64,000 bases of DNA from Actinomycetaceae bacterium (GTDB lineage Bacteria > Actinomycetota > Actinomycetes > Actinomycetales > Actinomycetaceae), in contig JAUNLF010000002.1 of assembly GCA_030532405.1 (NCBI GenBank), positions 1 to 64,000 on the forward strand, given 5' to 3'. The notes below the pieces were generated by a model. The model was not told the DNA's origin, ran no database searches, and saw only the letters and a list, made by a program, of their open reading frames with translations. The number at the start of each line of letters is the position of its first letter. The stretch's first letter is position 1. Shown piece after piece: positions 16,158-23,412 of the stretch. The position numbers and the translations under genes are program-made.

Positions 16158-16570
16158 CGGCGCACACTCGCAAGAAGATAGTTGATTTCATCAACGCTAT
16201 GTTCAATGTGTGCCAGAACATCGCTCATGTATTCTGACAGTTCTTGTTTGCCGTGCGCGTAACGCGTGAGCTGATTGACGTTGTTTGCTAGGCCGGTGAG
16301 TTTGCGACGATAGTCGCGTAGATCGGCGATGACTTCTTCTAGATGGTTTGTATCGATTTCTTCGGCTTGAACCGAGTGAAGGGCTGAATGCACCAGGGTG
16401 CGTGACAAAGACCAACCGTAGTTACGGGCTTTAGCTTCTAATAGGGCGCGTTCGCTACGTGTGAGATGAACGCGCAAGGAGGTGCGTGTTACGCCGTTTG
16501 GCTGCCGAGTGGCAAGACGAACGTCACGCGGTTCAACGCGCTTCCTTTCCGCTTTGTTCGTCTCAGTCAT
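16154..16570 (-). CDS. mobC: MobC-like relaxosome accessory protein
   Basis: 138 residues from the ATG at 16570 (ribosome site GGGAG). The N-terminal part VTRTSLRVHLTRSERALLEAKARNYGWSLSRTLV is a ribbon-helix-helix type DNA-binding segment; the C-terminal part LTGLANNVNQLTRYAHG matches the classic MobC signature. MobC opens DNA at oriT for the relaxase. It is the first gene of a two-gene mob operon and is preceded by the palindrome-rich 485-bp spacer. Confidence 0.87.
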   Translation of the reverse strand: MTETNKAERKRVEPRDVRLATRQPNGVTRTSLRVHLTRSERALLEAKARNYGWSLSRTLVHSALHSVQAEEIDTNHLEEVIADLRDYRRKLTGLANNVNQLTRYAHGKQELSEYMSDVLAHIEHSVDEINYLLASVRR

Positions 16571-16620
16571 AGTTACTCCCAGCGCTAGCGACCCGTAGGG
16601 ATCACACTTATAGTGTGCCT

Positions 16621-16680
16621 CAGGTAGAGCCGTGTGTCTACCTGCAAGCCTGATGATGGTACCATCATCTACCAGCTTGC
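16621..16680. other. oriT candidate: nested palindromes upstream of mobC
   Basis: The 485-bp space between mobC and the gene at 17056 has no supported coding frame. It holds an 8-bp hairpin CAGGTAGA/TCTACCTG (16621-16628 and 16637-16644), then a perfect 18-bp palindrome at 16652-16669 (half-site GATGATGGT), itself enclosed by GCAAGC (16644-16649) and GCTTGC (16675-16680). Inverted repeats directly upstream of a mob operon are the normal architecture of an origin of transfer. The nick position cannot be assigned from sequence alone. Confidence 0.55.
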
Positions 16681-16980
16681 TACCCAGGCGTCCGCGCATA
16701 CTGTTGTGTGCGCTGGTTCGCGAGGTGATCGCACCTTGTGCGTTTGGTTGGCGTGGGTTGCAAGCTACATGGATGTGGCTTGACCGCTTCCGCGATGCGC
16801 ACCCGTGCAAGTCACGCACCGCGCGGGGAGCCACGGTGAGCTACGCGGGTGCGTCCGCCGTTGCAATGTTGAAGCGTGACGACGCACCGTTACGCCATGC
16901 AACAAGAACACTCTTGATAGTCGCCATGCACGTTTGCGTGGGCGTGTTGCAGGTTCGGTTTGGTTTGGTGGTTGTGCGCG

Positions 16981-17004
16981 TTTGTGCGCGCACAACCTAC
17001 GTGG
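16981..17004 (+). promoter_or_regulatory. ICE control motif, copy 3 (before 17056)
   Basis: TTGTGCGCGCACAA (16982-16995) followed by CCTACGTGG (16996-17004), preceded by a half copy GTTGTGCGCG at 16971. A small hairpin (AAGCC 17011-17015 with GGCTT 17026-17030) lies before the gene, as also happens after copy 5. Confidence 0.6.
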
Positions 17005-17055
17005 CTTACGAAGCCATTAACACTTGGCTTTTGTGAAGTGAAAGGAACACATTTA

Positions 17056-17316
17056 ATGTCGAACCAATTCGATCCAGTGGCCAAACTGTTGAACCAAGAT
17101 GAGAATCGGGAGCGCGCTGTGCGCGAACTCGGTGCGGCGATGGTCCAACTTGAAGCGGGCGTATCTTCATACAAGGACGCATATAAAACAGCTGCTGACG
17201 CGGGCTGGACCAAACGCGAACTAAACGCCGCAGGTTTCTTCGACGTAGTTAAACTACCTCGTGTAAAGAAGATCGACGTGCCCACCCCAAGCCCATTCGA
17301 TAAGGACGAGCAATAA
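17056..17316 (+). CDS. Small hypothetical ICE protein
   Basis: 86 residues from the ATG at 17056 with ribosome site AAAGGA; the longer in-phase frame crosses the control motif and is rejected. The protein is acidic at the start and basic in the middle (LNQDENRERAVRELGAAMVQ, GWTKRELNAAGFF, VVKLPRVKKID). The motif AAADAGWTKRELNAAGF-like segment resembles a small helix-turn-helix but this is weak. It is a single-gene unit between an ICE control motif and a strong terminator, the opposite orientation to mobC. Function unknown. Confidence 0.65.
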   Translation: MSNQFDPVAKLLNQDENRERAVRELGAAMVQLEAGVSSYKDAYKTAADAGWTKRELNAAGFFDVVKLPRVKKIDVPTPSPFDKDEQ

Positions 17317-17321
17317 CAACA

Positions 17322-17356
17322 AGGGCGTGCTAACCCGTTTGGGTTAGCACGCCTTA
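17322..17356. terminator. Terminator after 17316
   Basis: A 13-bp perfect stem (17324-17336 with 17341-17353), loop GTTT, with AA on the left and TT on the right. It ends the 17056 gene. The leftward ArdC-like frame also stops inside it (17344-17346). Confidence 0.82.
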
Positions 17357-18609
17357 AATGAATCTTGCGCGCTCCATTGTTGCCACCACGGGTGGCTTAG
17401 AACAAGTGAGGCCACGCTTTGCGTGGTCGATAGGGGTTGTGCACATTTGTGGGCGGCATGCCCGTCCACATTTGAGTGCAAGCCAGTCGGCATGGCTTGT
17501 GGTAAACATGCGACACCTTGGCGAGTGTCGGTTTTCCACACGCCAGGCCGCACACGCACCGCGTGAACCACGGCCGCGCAACGCGCGGCCAAAATAAAAC
17601 AAACTGATCGACAGCTTGCGACCTGCTTTCGCCAGAAGTAAGTGCATGCGACGCAATATCGGGTCAGGCGTCGAGCTTGGTGGGTTTGCGGGTTGAGCTG
17701 GTCGATGATCCAGTTAGAGTTTTGGATTACCCGCTCCCCGGTGGCAAGGATGGTTTCTTCGTCCGCGTTCGCCCATCCGGCGATGTATCCGGTGGAGTAT
17801 TCGGCCGTGTCTAGGCCGAAGTATTTACTGACTAGGTAGGCGCATGATTCGGCTTCTACTTCTTTGATTCCCCGGTGCATGGACTCGGCTTGGTCTGCCT
17901 GGTCCACGTGTAGGCGGGCGTGACTGATCTCGTGGATGAGGGTTTTGAATTGGTGACCCTCGGGAGCGTCGGTGGCTACCGCGATGGTTTTCTCGCCTTG
18001 CCCCTCGATCATGGGGCGTATTGTTACCCCGTATGCGCCTCCTAGAGCTTTGCGCGTGGTTTCTTCGTATTTGTAGCCAAGGTCTGTAACGATCTGTTTA
18101 GCGCGCTGCCATAATTGTTCTGAACGTTGCCCGGTTACTTGGGGCAAGTCGCGGCCCTTGATTGGCTCGCCTTCTGTTTGGTGGTAGCCAAATGTTGGCC
18201 GCACTGTAAACCCGGTGACGGTGCGTTTCCAGATAATGTCTTTCTTGTCGTACTTATCTAGCTCGTCTTTATCTATTGGCCGGTCCTCACCTTTTAGGAA
18301 GGGGAGCTTGTAGGTGACGGGGGCTAGAACTTGGTAGCTTTTTTCTCCTTTTTGGACTTGTCTACCTAGCTTTTTCCAAGCGGTATAGGAAGCAAACGAA
18401 GATTCCATGCTTCCGCGCTTGCGTGCCTGATTGTTGAGCCACACCAAATTGCGGAATGAGTACTGGGGCATTTGCACCATGTAGTCCAGCATGTCTTTCC
18501 ACGTTTGCGTGTCTTTGAACCGGGACGCTGCGGCGGCTATTTCTTCGTGAGCTTTCGCGAGTTTCGCTTCACGTTCTTCCTTAGCCTTCTCTTTACTGCG
18601 ACTAGCCAT
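17344..18609 (-). CDS. ArdC-like antirestriction/metallopeptidase protein with odd C-terminus
   Basis: 421 residues. The N-terminal 130 residues (FKDTQTWKDMLDYMVQMPQY, RNLVWLNNQARKRGS, WKKLGRQVQKGEKSYQVLAP) match the ArdC-type single-stranded-DNA-binding domain. The next part contains a zinc peptidase motif HEISH near residue 223 and a downstream EVEAESCAYL glutamate helix, as in ArdC/IrrE-like proteins that protect incoming single-stranded DNA from restriction. After about residue 312 the sequence becomes Cys/Arg/Val-rich without domain character. That tail is encoded by a ladder of DNA hairpins, so the gene may have lost its original end. It is directly coupled to a 44-residue gene upstream. 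Confidence 0.8.
   Translation of the reverse strand: MASRSKEKAKEEREAKLAKAHEEIAAAASRFKDTQTWKDMLDYMVQMPQYSFRNLVWLNNQARKRGSMESSFASYTAWKKLGRQVQKGEKSYQVLAPVTYKLPFLKGEDRPIDKDELDKYDKKDIIWKRTVTGFTVRPTFGYHQTEGEPIKGRDLPQVTGQRSEQLWQRAKQIVTDLGYKYEETTRKALGGAYGVTIRPMIEGQGEKTIAVATDAPEGHQFKTLIHEISHARLHVDQADQAESMHRGIKEVEAESCAYLVSKYFGLDTAEYSTGYIAGWANADEETILATGERVIQNSNWIIDQLNPQTHQARRLTRYCVACTYFWRKQVASCRSVCFILAARCAAVVHAVRVRPGVWKTDTRQGVACLPQAMPTGLHSNVDGHAAHKCAQPLSTTQSVASLVLSHPWWQQWSAQDSFKAC
17382..17590. other. Ladder of hairpins: possible single-strand origin or second oriT
   Basis: Six separate inverted repeats follow one another: GCCACC/GGTGGC (17382-17396), CCACGC/GCGTGG (17412-17426), an imperfect TGTGGGC/GCCCGTCCACA (17449-17470), CAAGCCA/TGGCTTG (17479-17499), CGACAC/GTGTCG (17511-17530), GGCCGCG/CGCGGCC (17572-17590). 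They overlap the atypical C-terminus of the ArdC-like frame. Dense hairpins active as single strands are typical of single-strand origins and transfer origins. Confidence 0.45.
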
Positions 18610-18610
18610 G

Positions 18611-18745
18611 TTAGTTGCCTACCTGGCCGGTTTTAGCTTCTAGGACTTGGACTCGCCCCGTGAGTTGTTCGATCTGGTCTTGCTGGGCCTCGACCTGCTC
18701 GATGAGGGTTTCTACTAGCTCTAGCGTGGTGTATTGGGTTTCCAT
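18611..18745 (-). CDS. 44-residue coiled-coil microprotein
   Basis: A short frame from ATG 18745 with a very good ribosome site (AGGAGAG, 4-5 bases upstream). The product starts METQYTTLELVETLIEQVEA and continues as an amphipathic helix with Leu/Ile/Val at heptad positions. The stop is one base before the ATG of the ArdC-like gene, so translation is coupled. Its position between ssb and the ArdC-like gene suggests a small partner or oligomerisation helix for one of them. Function unknown; reality is supported mainly by the ribosome site, operon spacing and clear heptads. Confidence 0.7.
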   Translation of the reverse strand: METQYTTLELVETLIEQVEAQQDQIEQLTGRVQVLEAKTGQVGN

Positions 18746-18758
18746 TTTTCTCTCCTAG

Positions 18759-19133
18759 TTAGTTGTTTTTGTCGTTTTGGGTGATGATGTGTAGTTCTTG
18801 GCGGGCAATGTCTGCCCCGATGTGGTCTACCCACACGTCGTGAGCTACGCGCTCTTGCCCGTCTTGACTGGTGTAGTCACGCGCGCGGTAGGTGCCGGTG
18901 AAGATGATGGCAGCGTTGCCATTTAAGTCTTGGAAGTCTTTTAGTCTCACAGCGGTTTGGCCTTGGATTCTCAGGTAGTAGGCGGTTGTGGCCGCGTCCT
19001 CCCATTTGCCGCTTTCTAGGTCTTTTGCCCGGTCGTTCACAATCACGGTTGCTCGTCCTTGGTAGGTTCCGTCATCGTTCATGGTGAGTTTGACGGGGCC
19101 TGCTAGGTTTCCAGCTCGTACTATGTAACTCAC
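18759..19133 (-). CDS. ssb: Single-stranded DNA-binding protein
   Basis: 124 residues from a GTG at 19133, chosen for the strong ribosome site AAGGAGG 7 bases upstream; the longer frame has no such site. The sequence has an OB-fold pattern of SSB: an N-terminal strand VSYIVRAGNLAGPVKLT, middle TAYYLRIQGQTAVRLKDF and the typical IFTGTYRARDYTSQDGQER loop. The acidic C-terminal tip of housekeeping SSB is missing (it ends in TQNDKNN), as in many element-borne copies. It probably coats the transferred strand in donor or recipient. Confidence 0.82.
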   Translation of the reverse strand: MSYIVRAGNLAGPVKLTMNDDGTYQGRATVIVNDRAKDLESGKWEDAATTAYYLRIQGQTAVRLKDFQDLNGNAAIIFTGTYRARDYTSQDGQERVAHDVWVDHIGADIARQELHIITQNDKNN

Positions 19134-19171
19134 TATTTGCCTCCTTAATGGTTGGGTTATTACTTGTCTGG

Positions 19172-20110
19172 TTAGATGCGGACGGCTTGCCATTGCATAC
19201 CAAGCCAATAAGCGGTGTCGAGGGGTACTTGTTCGACGTGCCCGCCCACGTTAGGGGCGTGGATCATGAGCCGGTTCCCACCTGCGTCTTTACCGGCGTA
19301 GATGCCGATGTGGTGGTAGTGCCCGCTGCCCGCAGTGGCGAAGCCGATCAGGTCGCCTGGTTGTAGGGCTGATTCATTTATGGGCGCGCCTGCTTGGGTA
19401 ATGATTTGGTGCGCGGTGCGCACGTTGAGAGGTTTGCCAAGGTCGGCGTAGACGCGCACAACCAGGCCCGAACAGTCCAGTCCAGCGGCCGTGGTGCCTC
19501 CCCACACGTAAGGGGTGCCAAGATATTTTTGAGCACCAGCCACTACTGACGAGGCTGCGACACTGCCTTGAGTGTATTTTCCGGCCAGTTGTTTAATTTT
19601 GGCTACGTAGTCTTGCGTTTCAGCGTATGGAGGTATGCCCCGGTGTTGTTGTACGGCTCCAGGGCCTGCGTTGTATGCGGCCAGGGCAAGATCAACCACG
19701 TTGCCAACGGCTTGCCCGCTGGCCACGTAGGCTTTCACGGTCTCAACTAGCCCGCACATGAACTGGCCTTGACTAGCGATAGCGTCGATGGGGTCGAACG
19801 GGTCGGCCACGCCGTCCCCGTTTGCGTCTATCCCGTTAGAGGCCCATGTAGCGGGCATGAACTGGGCGATACCTTGCGCGCCTGCTGGGCTAACAGCGCT
19901 CGCGTCCCACCCGGATTCAGCCTCGATTTGTCCGGCGATGAGGCTGGGCGTGATTTCGGTGCAGATACTGCCCGCTTCCATCACGGCTTGCACGTATTCA
20001 GGGGGCACTCCCTCCAGGCCCGTTCCTGCTCCTTCAGCGTCGCCTCCAGCCATCATGAGGGGCAAGAGCATTAGAGGGCCTGCGAGGAAGGCGATTAGTG
20101 ACTTTTTCAC
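19172..20110 (-). CDS. Bifunctional transglycosylase / NlpC-P60 endopeptidase (VirB1-like)
   Basis: 312 residues with an N-terminal hydrophobic signal segment (residues 3-21). Domain 1 (about 35-180) is a lysozyme-like transglycosylase with catalytic Glu in QIEAESGWD (E65) and the GAQGIAQFMPATW motif. Domain 2 (190-312) is NlpC/P60 with Cys213 in LDCSGLV, His in GHYHHIGIY and a preceding TPYVWGG. Together they cut glycan strands and peptide bridges so the transfer channel can cross the wall. The ATG overlaps the stop of the upstream glutaredoxin-like gene by four bases. Confidence 0.9.
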   Translation of the reverse strand: MKKSLIAFLAGPLMLLPLMMAGGDAEGAGTGLEGVPPEYVQAVMEAGSICTEITPSLIAGQIEAESGWDASAVSPAGAQGIAQFMPATWASNGIDANGDGVADPFDPIDAIASQGQFMCGLVETVKAYVASGQAVGNVVDLALAAYNAGPGAVQQHRGIPPYAETQDYVAKIKQLAGKYTQGSVAASSVVAGAQKYLGTPYVWGGTTAAGLDCSGLVVRVYADLGKPLNVRTAHQIITQAGAPINESALQPGDLIGFATAGSGHYHHIGIYAGKDAGGNRLMIHAPNVGGHVEQVPLDTAYWLGMQWQAVRI

Positions 20111-20475
20111 AGCCTGCGCCCTTGGCCTTGCTGCGCGCTTGCAGACTGATTGGCGTTCCTGGTGTGGCTGGGGTTGCTGGCAACGCTGGCACTGCCAGTA
20201 TTGTTGGTTTGCCCCGTCTGGTTTGGTTTGGTGTAGGGGTCTGCTAGGGCGATGATTTCGCGGATGCGTTCAGGGTTAAACCCGGATGAGCGGCCCTTTT
20301 GGGTTTCTATGATTGGGGCTGATAGTAGGCCCTCGTTTTTGAACTGCTCTACCAGGTCGGGCCGCTTGCTCAAGTCGATAGCGTTATAGGTGATTCCTGC
20401 CTTGTCCAGCTTGCGTTGAGTGAGCGCGCAACCTGGACAGTGCGGGGTGGTGTAAATAGTAATGTTTTCGCTCAT
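20107..20475 (-). CDS. Glutaredoxin-like thiol protein
   Basis: 122 residues. The first 75 are a glutaredoxin fold: ITIYTTPHCPGCALTQRKLDKAGI with the active-site CPGC, then YNAIDLSKRPDLVEQFK and SAPIIET with the cis-proline. The last 45 are Gln/Asn/Ser/Thr-rich and disordered. There is no signal peptide, so it acts in the cytoplasm, maybe as a NrdH/mycoredoxin-like reductant. Its ATG lies 5 bases after an ICE control motif, with no convincing ribosome site. Downstream it is coupled to the wall hydrolase gene, so they share one transcript. Confidence 0.8.
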   Translation of the reverse strand: MSENITIYTTPHCPGCALTQRKLDKAGITYNAIDLSKRPDLVEQFKNEGLLSAPIIETQKGRSSGFNPERIREIIALADPYTKPNQTGQTNNTGSASVASNPSHTRNANQSASAQQGQGRRL

Positions 20476-20480
20476 ACCTA

Positions 20481-20502
20481 CTACGTGGGTTGTGCGCGCA
20501 CA
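20481..20502 (-). promoter_or_regulatory. ICE control motif, copy 4 (before the glutaredoxin gene)
   Basis: GTGCGCGCAC (20492-20501) and CCACGTAG (20481-20488) on the minus strand, lying between the terminator of the upstream surface-protein gene and the ATG at 20475. This is where a promoter must be. The palindrome centre is 21.5 bases from the ATG, exactly as in copy 2. Confidence 0.65.
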
Positions 20503-20505
20503 GGT

Positions 20506-20534
20506 AAGGCCCACACCCATTGGGTGTGGGCCTT
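20506..20534 (-). terminator. Terminator of the surface-protein gene
   Basis: A 14-bp perfect inverted repeat (AAGGCCCACACCCA at 20506-20519 with its complement at 20521-20534), 28 bases after the stop of the VaFE protein. The T-tract is short, so efficiency is uncertain. Confidence 0.7.
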
Positions 20535-20561
20535 GACTGTTATTCGCGTGGACTAACTAGG

Positions 20562-23273
20562 TTAGTTTTTGCGGCGTTTCGCAACGAAAGCGAGGGCGCC
20601 ACCAGCGGCTCCGATTAGAGTTGCTGCGATTGCTAGGAAGGCAGTGTTAGTGCCGGTCTTAGCTAGGGCTTGTGCCGCGCCTGCACCATCGTCATCAGCT
20701 GCTTTAAGCGTGATGGTCTGGTCAGCGTCGTCAGCATCTTCGTGAGTGCCGATGAGTTCACCGTCTGCGTCGTAGACGTATTCAAACGCGACTAGCTCAG
20801 TGTTTGCCAGCCCAGTCGTGTCCAGAGTTGCTACGACTTCGCCGCAGTCTTGCGGGGTTTCAGGGGTGAACGTGGCGGTTACCTCATATTCCTTACCGTC
20901 TACCTCGACCATCTTGCCGGTGGTCTTGTTGTGAATCTTGAGCTTGAGGGTGTACTCGGTGCCCGGAATCAAGGTTTCGTTTTCATCGCACACCTTGTCG
21001 ATGAGTTTGGTGTTGGGGCCAGGCTTGAGGGTCTTTTCACCGTTTTCACCAGTGAACGTGGTCTTTAGCTTCGGGCCAGGCTCAAACGTGATTGTCTGGT
21101 TCTCATCGGTAATGTCAGCATGGATGGTGATGGACTTGCCGTCTTGGAATAGTTCCTCGAAGGCTACCGTGGTTTTACCAGCGAATAGGGAAGCGTCTAC
21201 CTCAAAGGCGACGTCCACAGTTCCATTAACGGTTTCAGGGGTGAACTTCGCTGTGGAAGTGATTTCCTGACCCTTAGAGTCGGTGATGGCCTTACCAGTG
21301 TCCTTACCCATCAGGGTTCCTACAACCTCGTATTCTTTACCGGCCTCGAGGTTGGTGTAGGTAACCACATCGGTAAGCGTGCGCGTGCCGTATCCAGGGA
21401 CCGGGCCGCGCTCGTCCTCATAGAGGAGGGTGGTGTGAATGTTTGGTTCTGCTGCGACGCGGAACTGTTCAGTCACGTCCTCAACTGAGGTGCGTAATGG
21501 TTGTACTCGGTCATCACCAGCGAAGGTGGAGACGAACACGTAAGTGCCTGCAATGAGCTTGCCATCAGTGTCGGCTTTGGCGATCCAAGTGGTGTCACCA
21601 ATGCTGGGGTAGAACCCGTTCTTAGCTGGAATGGTGACGGTTTCACCGATCTTTTCAGCCTGGTCACGGTTCGCCTCGGTTACCTCAAGTCCAGCGGGGA
21701 AGAACAGCACTTCGTGAGAGATTTCTTTCTCGTCTGCCTTAAAGCCTGCTGCGCCTTCAAAGTTGGGGTGATCGGAAGGCATGCCGGTTACAAACACGTC
21801 ATCTACCAGGTAAGTACCAGCCTTGGTGTCACGCACACTCAGCTGGGAATCAATCTGGACGGGGTGACGGTTTGAAGTGGTTTCGTCTGCCAGGCCGTAA
21901 GTATCACACCAGTCAGCGTGAACGAACTCGGAGGTCTTGTAAGTCTTGCCACCGTGAGTTACCTCAGCGGTCTGCTCGTCCTTGTAGACGCACCACTGCC
22001 AGTTAATGAAGTTTGGCTTAACGTTTTCTACATTGTCGAGTTCGGCAAGCAGTTCTTCCGGCCCGTTAGCGGTGATCGTGGTTTTACCGACAATCATTTC
22101 CTCACCGGGCACAGCATCGCCCTCGGATGGAGGGGTAAGGCCTGTGTAGTAAGCGGTGCCCACAAACGTGACGGGCACGTATCCCGAGTCGAGTTCTAGC
22201 CACTTGCCATCCCCATAGTTCGGGTCTGCCTTGGTGGTCAGAACATCCGATAGTTTGCCATCGTCAATAATGTGCGCGTCTGCCACGTTTGAGGTGAGCA
22301 TGGGTTGGAAGTCGTAGATAACATCGAACTTCGTGCCCTTACCATTGGTCCACTCAGGGTCAGCTTGTGTGCCATGGCCGTAAGTCAGAGTGTCTTGCTT
22401 GGAGCCGTCAGCACCAAACTTCGTTAGCGTCTTACGTCCAGACTTGTACTTGGTGCTGAATTTGACGGTTCCGTTACCCGTGGACTCCCACTCAAGAGTG
22501 ATGCCGGAGGCTTGGGTCTTACCCTTCCAGGTGTTAGTACCAGTGGACTTAAACACGGCCGGGCCGTTCAGGGTTACTTCAACGTCAGTTCCTGCGACGA
22601 AGTTCCCCTGGCCGTTGAGCGCTCCGATTCCGTGGATTTTACCTTCACGGGTGTTTTCGCCTTCAACGGTTACTTGCTTGTAATCGACGATTCCGGAGGC
22701 TTTAGCCTCGGATACGTACTGCTTAGCAAGGTTTACCACACTGGGGTGCTGGGCCTGCATGGCGGGCAGGATTTGTCCCACACGCATCGGGCCGGGAATA
22801 CTGCCGTTGCCTGTTTCGTAGTTCGTGTGAACTAGGAACGAGATAGCGGCGCGTGACTCAGCGGTAGCAATGGATTCCTTATTCATTAGAATCCATGCCA
22901 TTTGCGGGGTGGTGACTGTTAGGTCTGCCGGTTGGCCGTTAGCCTCGACTGCACTCAGGGTGGCTGCGCTAACGCTTTCGCCTGGTAGTGGTGCCATCAG
23001 GCCCGCTTGGGTACACCATGCTAGCCAGTCCCCACCTTTAGGGTTTTGCAGTGCGCCAAACCAGACGGGACCTGTAGAGAGGATTCCGTTTACTTGGTAG
23101 CCGGGCCCAGCCTGGCCAGGGAACTCCTCCGCGTGAGCTACGCTGGCTGCGCCTGCGACCCCACCTAGTGCCAGAGCCATAGTCGTAATAGCTAGGCCCA
23201 CCTTTTTTGTTACGGAGCGGGCTTTAGCTCGCATCCGTTCGCGCCAGTTGCGCTTTGTTTTCAAAGTAGACAC
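20562..23273 (-). CDS. Sortase-anchored VaFE-repeat surface protein (ICE cargo)
   Basis: 903 residues from GTG 23273 (ribosome site AAGGGAG); an in-phase ATG at 23330 directly after the control motif is an alternative. A long basic start and hydrophobic signal segment (KKVGLAITTMALALGGVAGAASVAHA) are followed by an N-terminal adhesin-like region with a single WCTQAG cysteine (possible thioester domain). Two or more VaFE-type Ig repeats follow near the C-terminus (VAFEELFQDGKSI and VAFEYVYDADGEL, each ending in DQTI or NQTI), with Lys and Asn placed as for isopeptide bonds. It ends LAKTG, a membrane helix and KRRKN. It may promote mating contacts or host adhesion; the sortase is not in this window. 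Confidence 0.88.
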   Translation of the reverse strand: MSTLKTKRNWRERMRAKARSVTKKVGLAITTMALALGGVAGAASVAHAEEFPGQAGPGYQVNGILSTGPVWFGALQNPKGGDWLAWCTQAGLMAPLPGESVSAATLSAVEANGQPADLTVTTPQMAWILMNKESIATAESRAAISFLVHTNYETGNGSIPGPMRVGQILPAMQAQHPSVVNLAKQYVSEAKASGIVDYKQVTVEGENTREGKIHGIGALNGQGNFVAGTDVEVTLNGPAVFKSTGTNTWKGKTQASGITLEWESTGNGTVKFSTKYKSGRKTLTKFGADGSKQDTLTYGHGTQADPEWTNGKGTKFDVIYDFQPMLTSNVADAHIIDDGKLSDVLTTKADPNYGDGKWLELDSGYVPVTFVGTAYYTGLTPPSEGDAVPGEEMIVGKTTITANGPEELLAELDNVENVKPNFINWQWCVYKDEQTAEVTHGGKTYKTSEFVHADWCDTYGLADETTSNRHPVQIDSQLSVRDTKAGTYLVDDVFVTGMPSDHPNFEGAAGFKADEKEISHEVLFFPAGLEVTEANRDQAEKIGETVTIPAKNGFYPSIGDTTWIAKADTDGKLIAGTYVFVSTFAGDDRVQPLRTSVEDVTEQFRVAAEPNIHTTLLYEDERGPVPGYGTRTLTDVVTYTNLEAGKEYEVVGTLMGKDTGKAITDSKGQEITSTAKFTPETVNGTVDVAFEVDASLFAGKTTVAFEELFQDGKSITIHADITDENQTITFEPGPKLKTTFTGENGEKTLKPGPNTKLIDKVCDENETLIPGTEYTLKLKIHNKTTGKMVEVDGKEYEVTATFTPETPQDCGEVVATLDTTGLANTELVAFEYVYDADGELIGTHEDADDADQTITLKAADDDGAGAAQALAKTGTNTAFLAIAATLIGAAGGALAFVAKRRKN

Positions 23274-23336
23274 TATATGTCTCCCTTTTCTAGCGAATGA
23301 TCGATCATGAAACCCGTTAAGGGGCTTCATGTATCT

Positions 23337-23356
23337 CGTAGGTTGTGCGCGCACAA
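23337..23356 (-). promoter_or_regulatory. ICE control motif, copy 5 (before the surface protein)
   Basis: TTGTGCGCGCACAA (23343-23356) and CCTACG (minus strand, 23337-23342), just after the terminator of the upstream gene. An imperfect hairpin (23308-23329) lies between the motif and the GTG start. Confidence 0.6.
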
Positions 23357-23389
23357 GTTATGCCCGCACCAATTGGCGCGGGCATAACT
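23356..23389 (-). terminator. Terminator of the coiled-coil membrane protein gene
   Basis: A 12-bp perfect stem (AGTTATGCCCGC at 23356-23367 with its complement at 23378-23389), starting 23 bases after the stop at 23413. No long T-tract follows. Confidence 0.65.
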
Positions 23390-23412
23390 CGGGCAGATCA
23401 GTCGTTAGAGAC

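Noticed and set aside
16632..17036. Plus-strand reading frame over the mobC upstream region
   Set aside because: It has Cys/Arg/Val-rich noise composition, crosses the oriT palindromes and the control motif, and has no ribosome site. Its last 11 codons (GTG 17001) could be a leader peptide but support is too weak.
17354..17656. Second minus-strand frame over the hairpin ladder
   Set aside because: It has no start signal or recognisable composition and only reflects the repeats.
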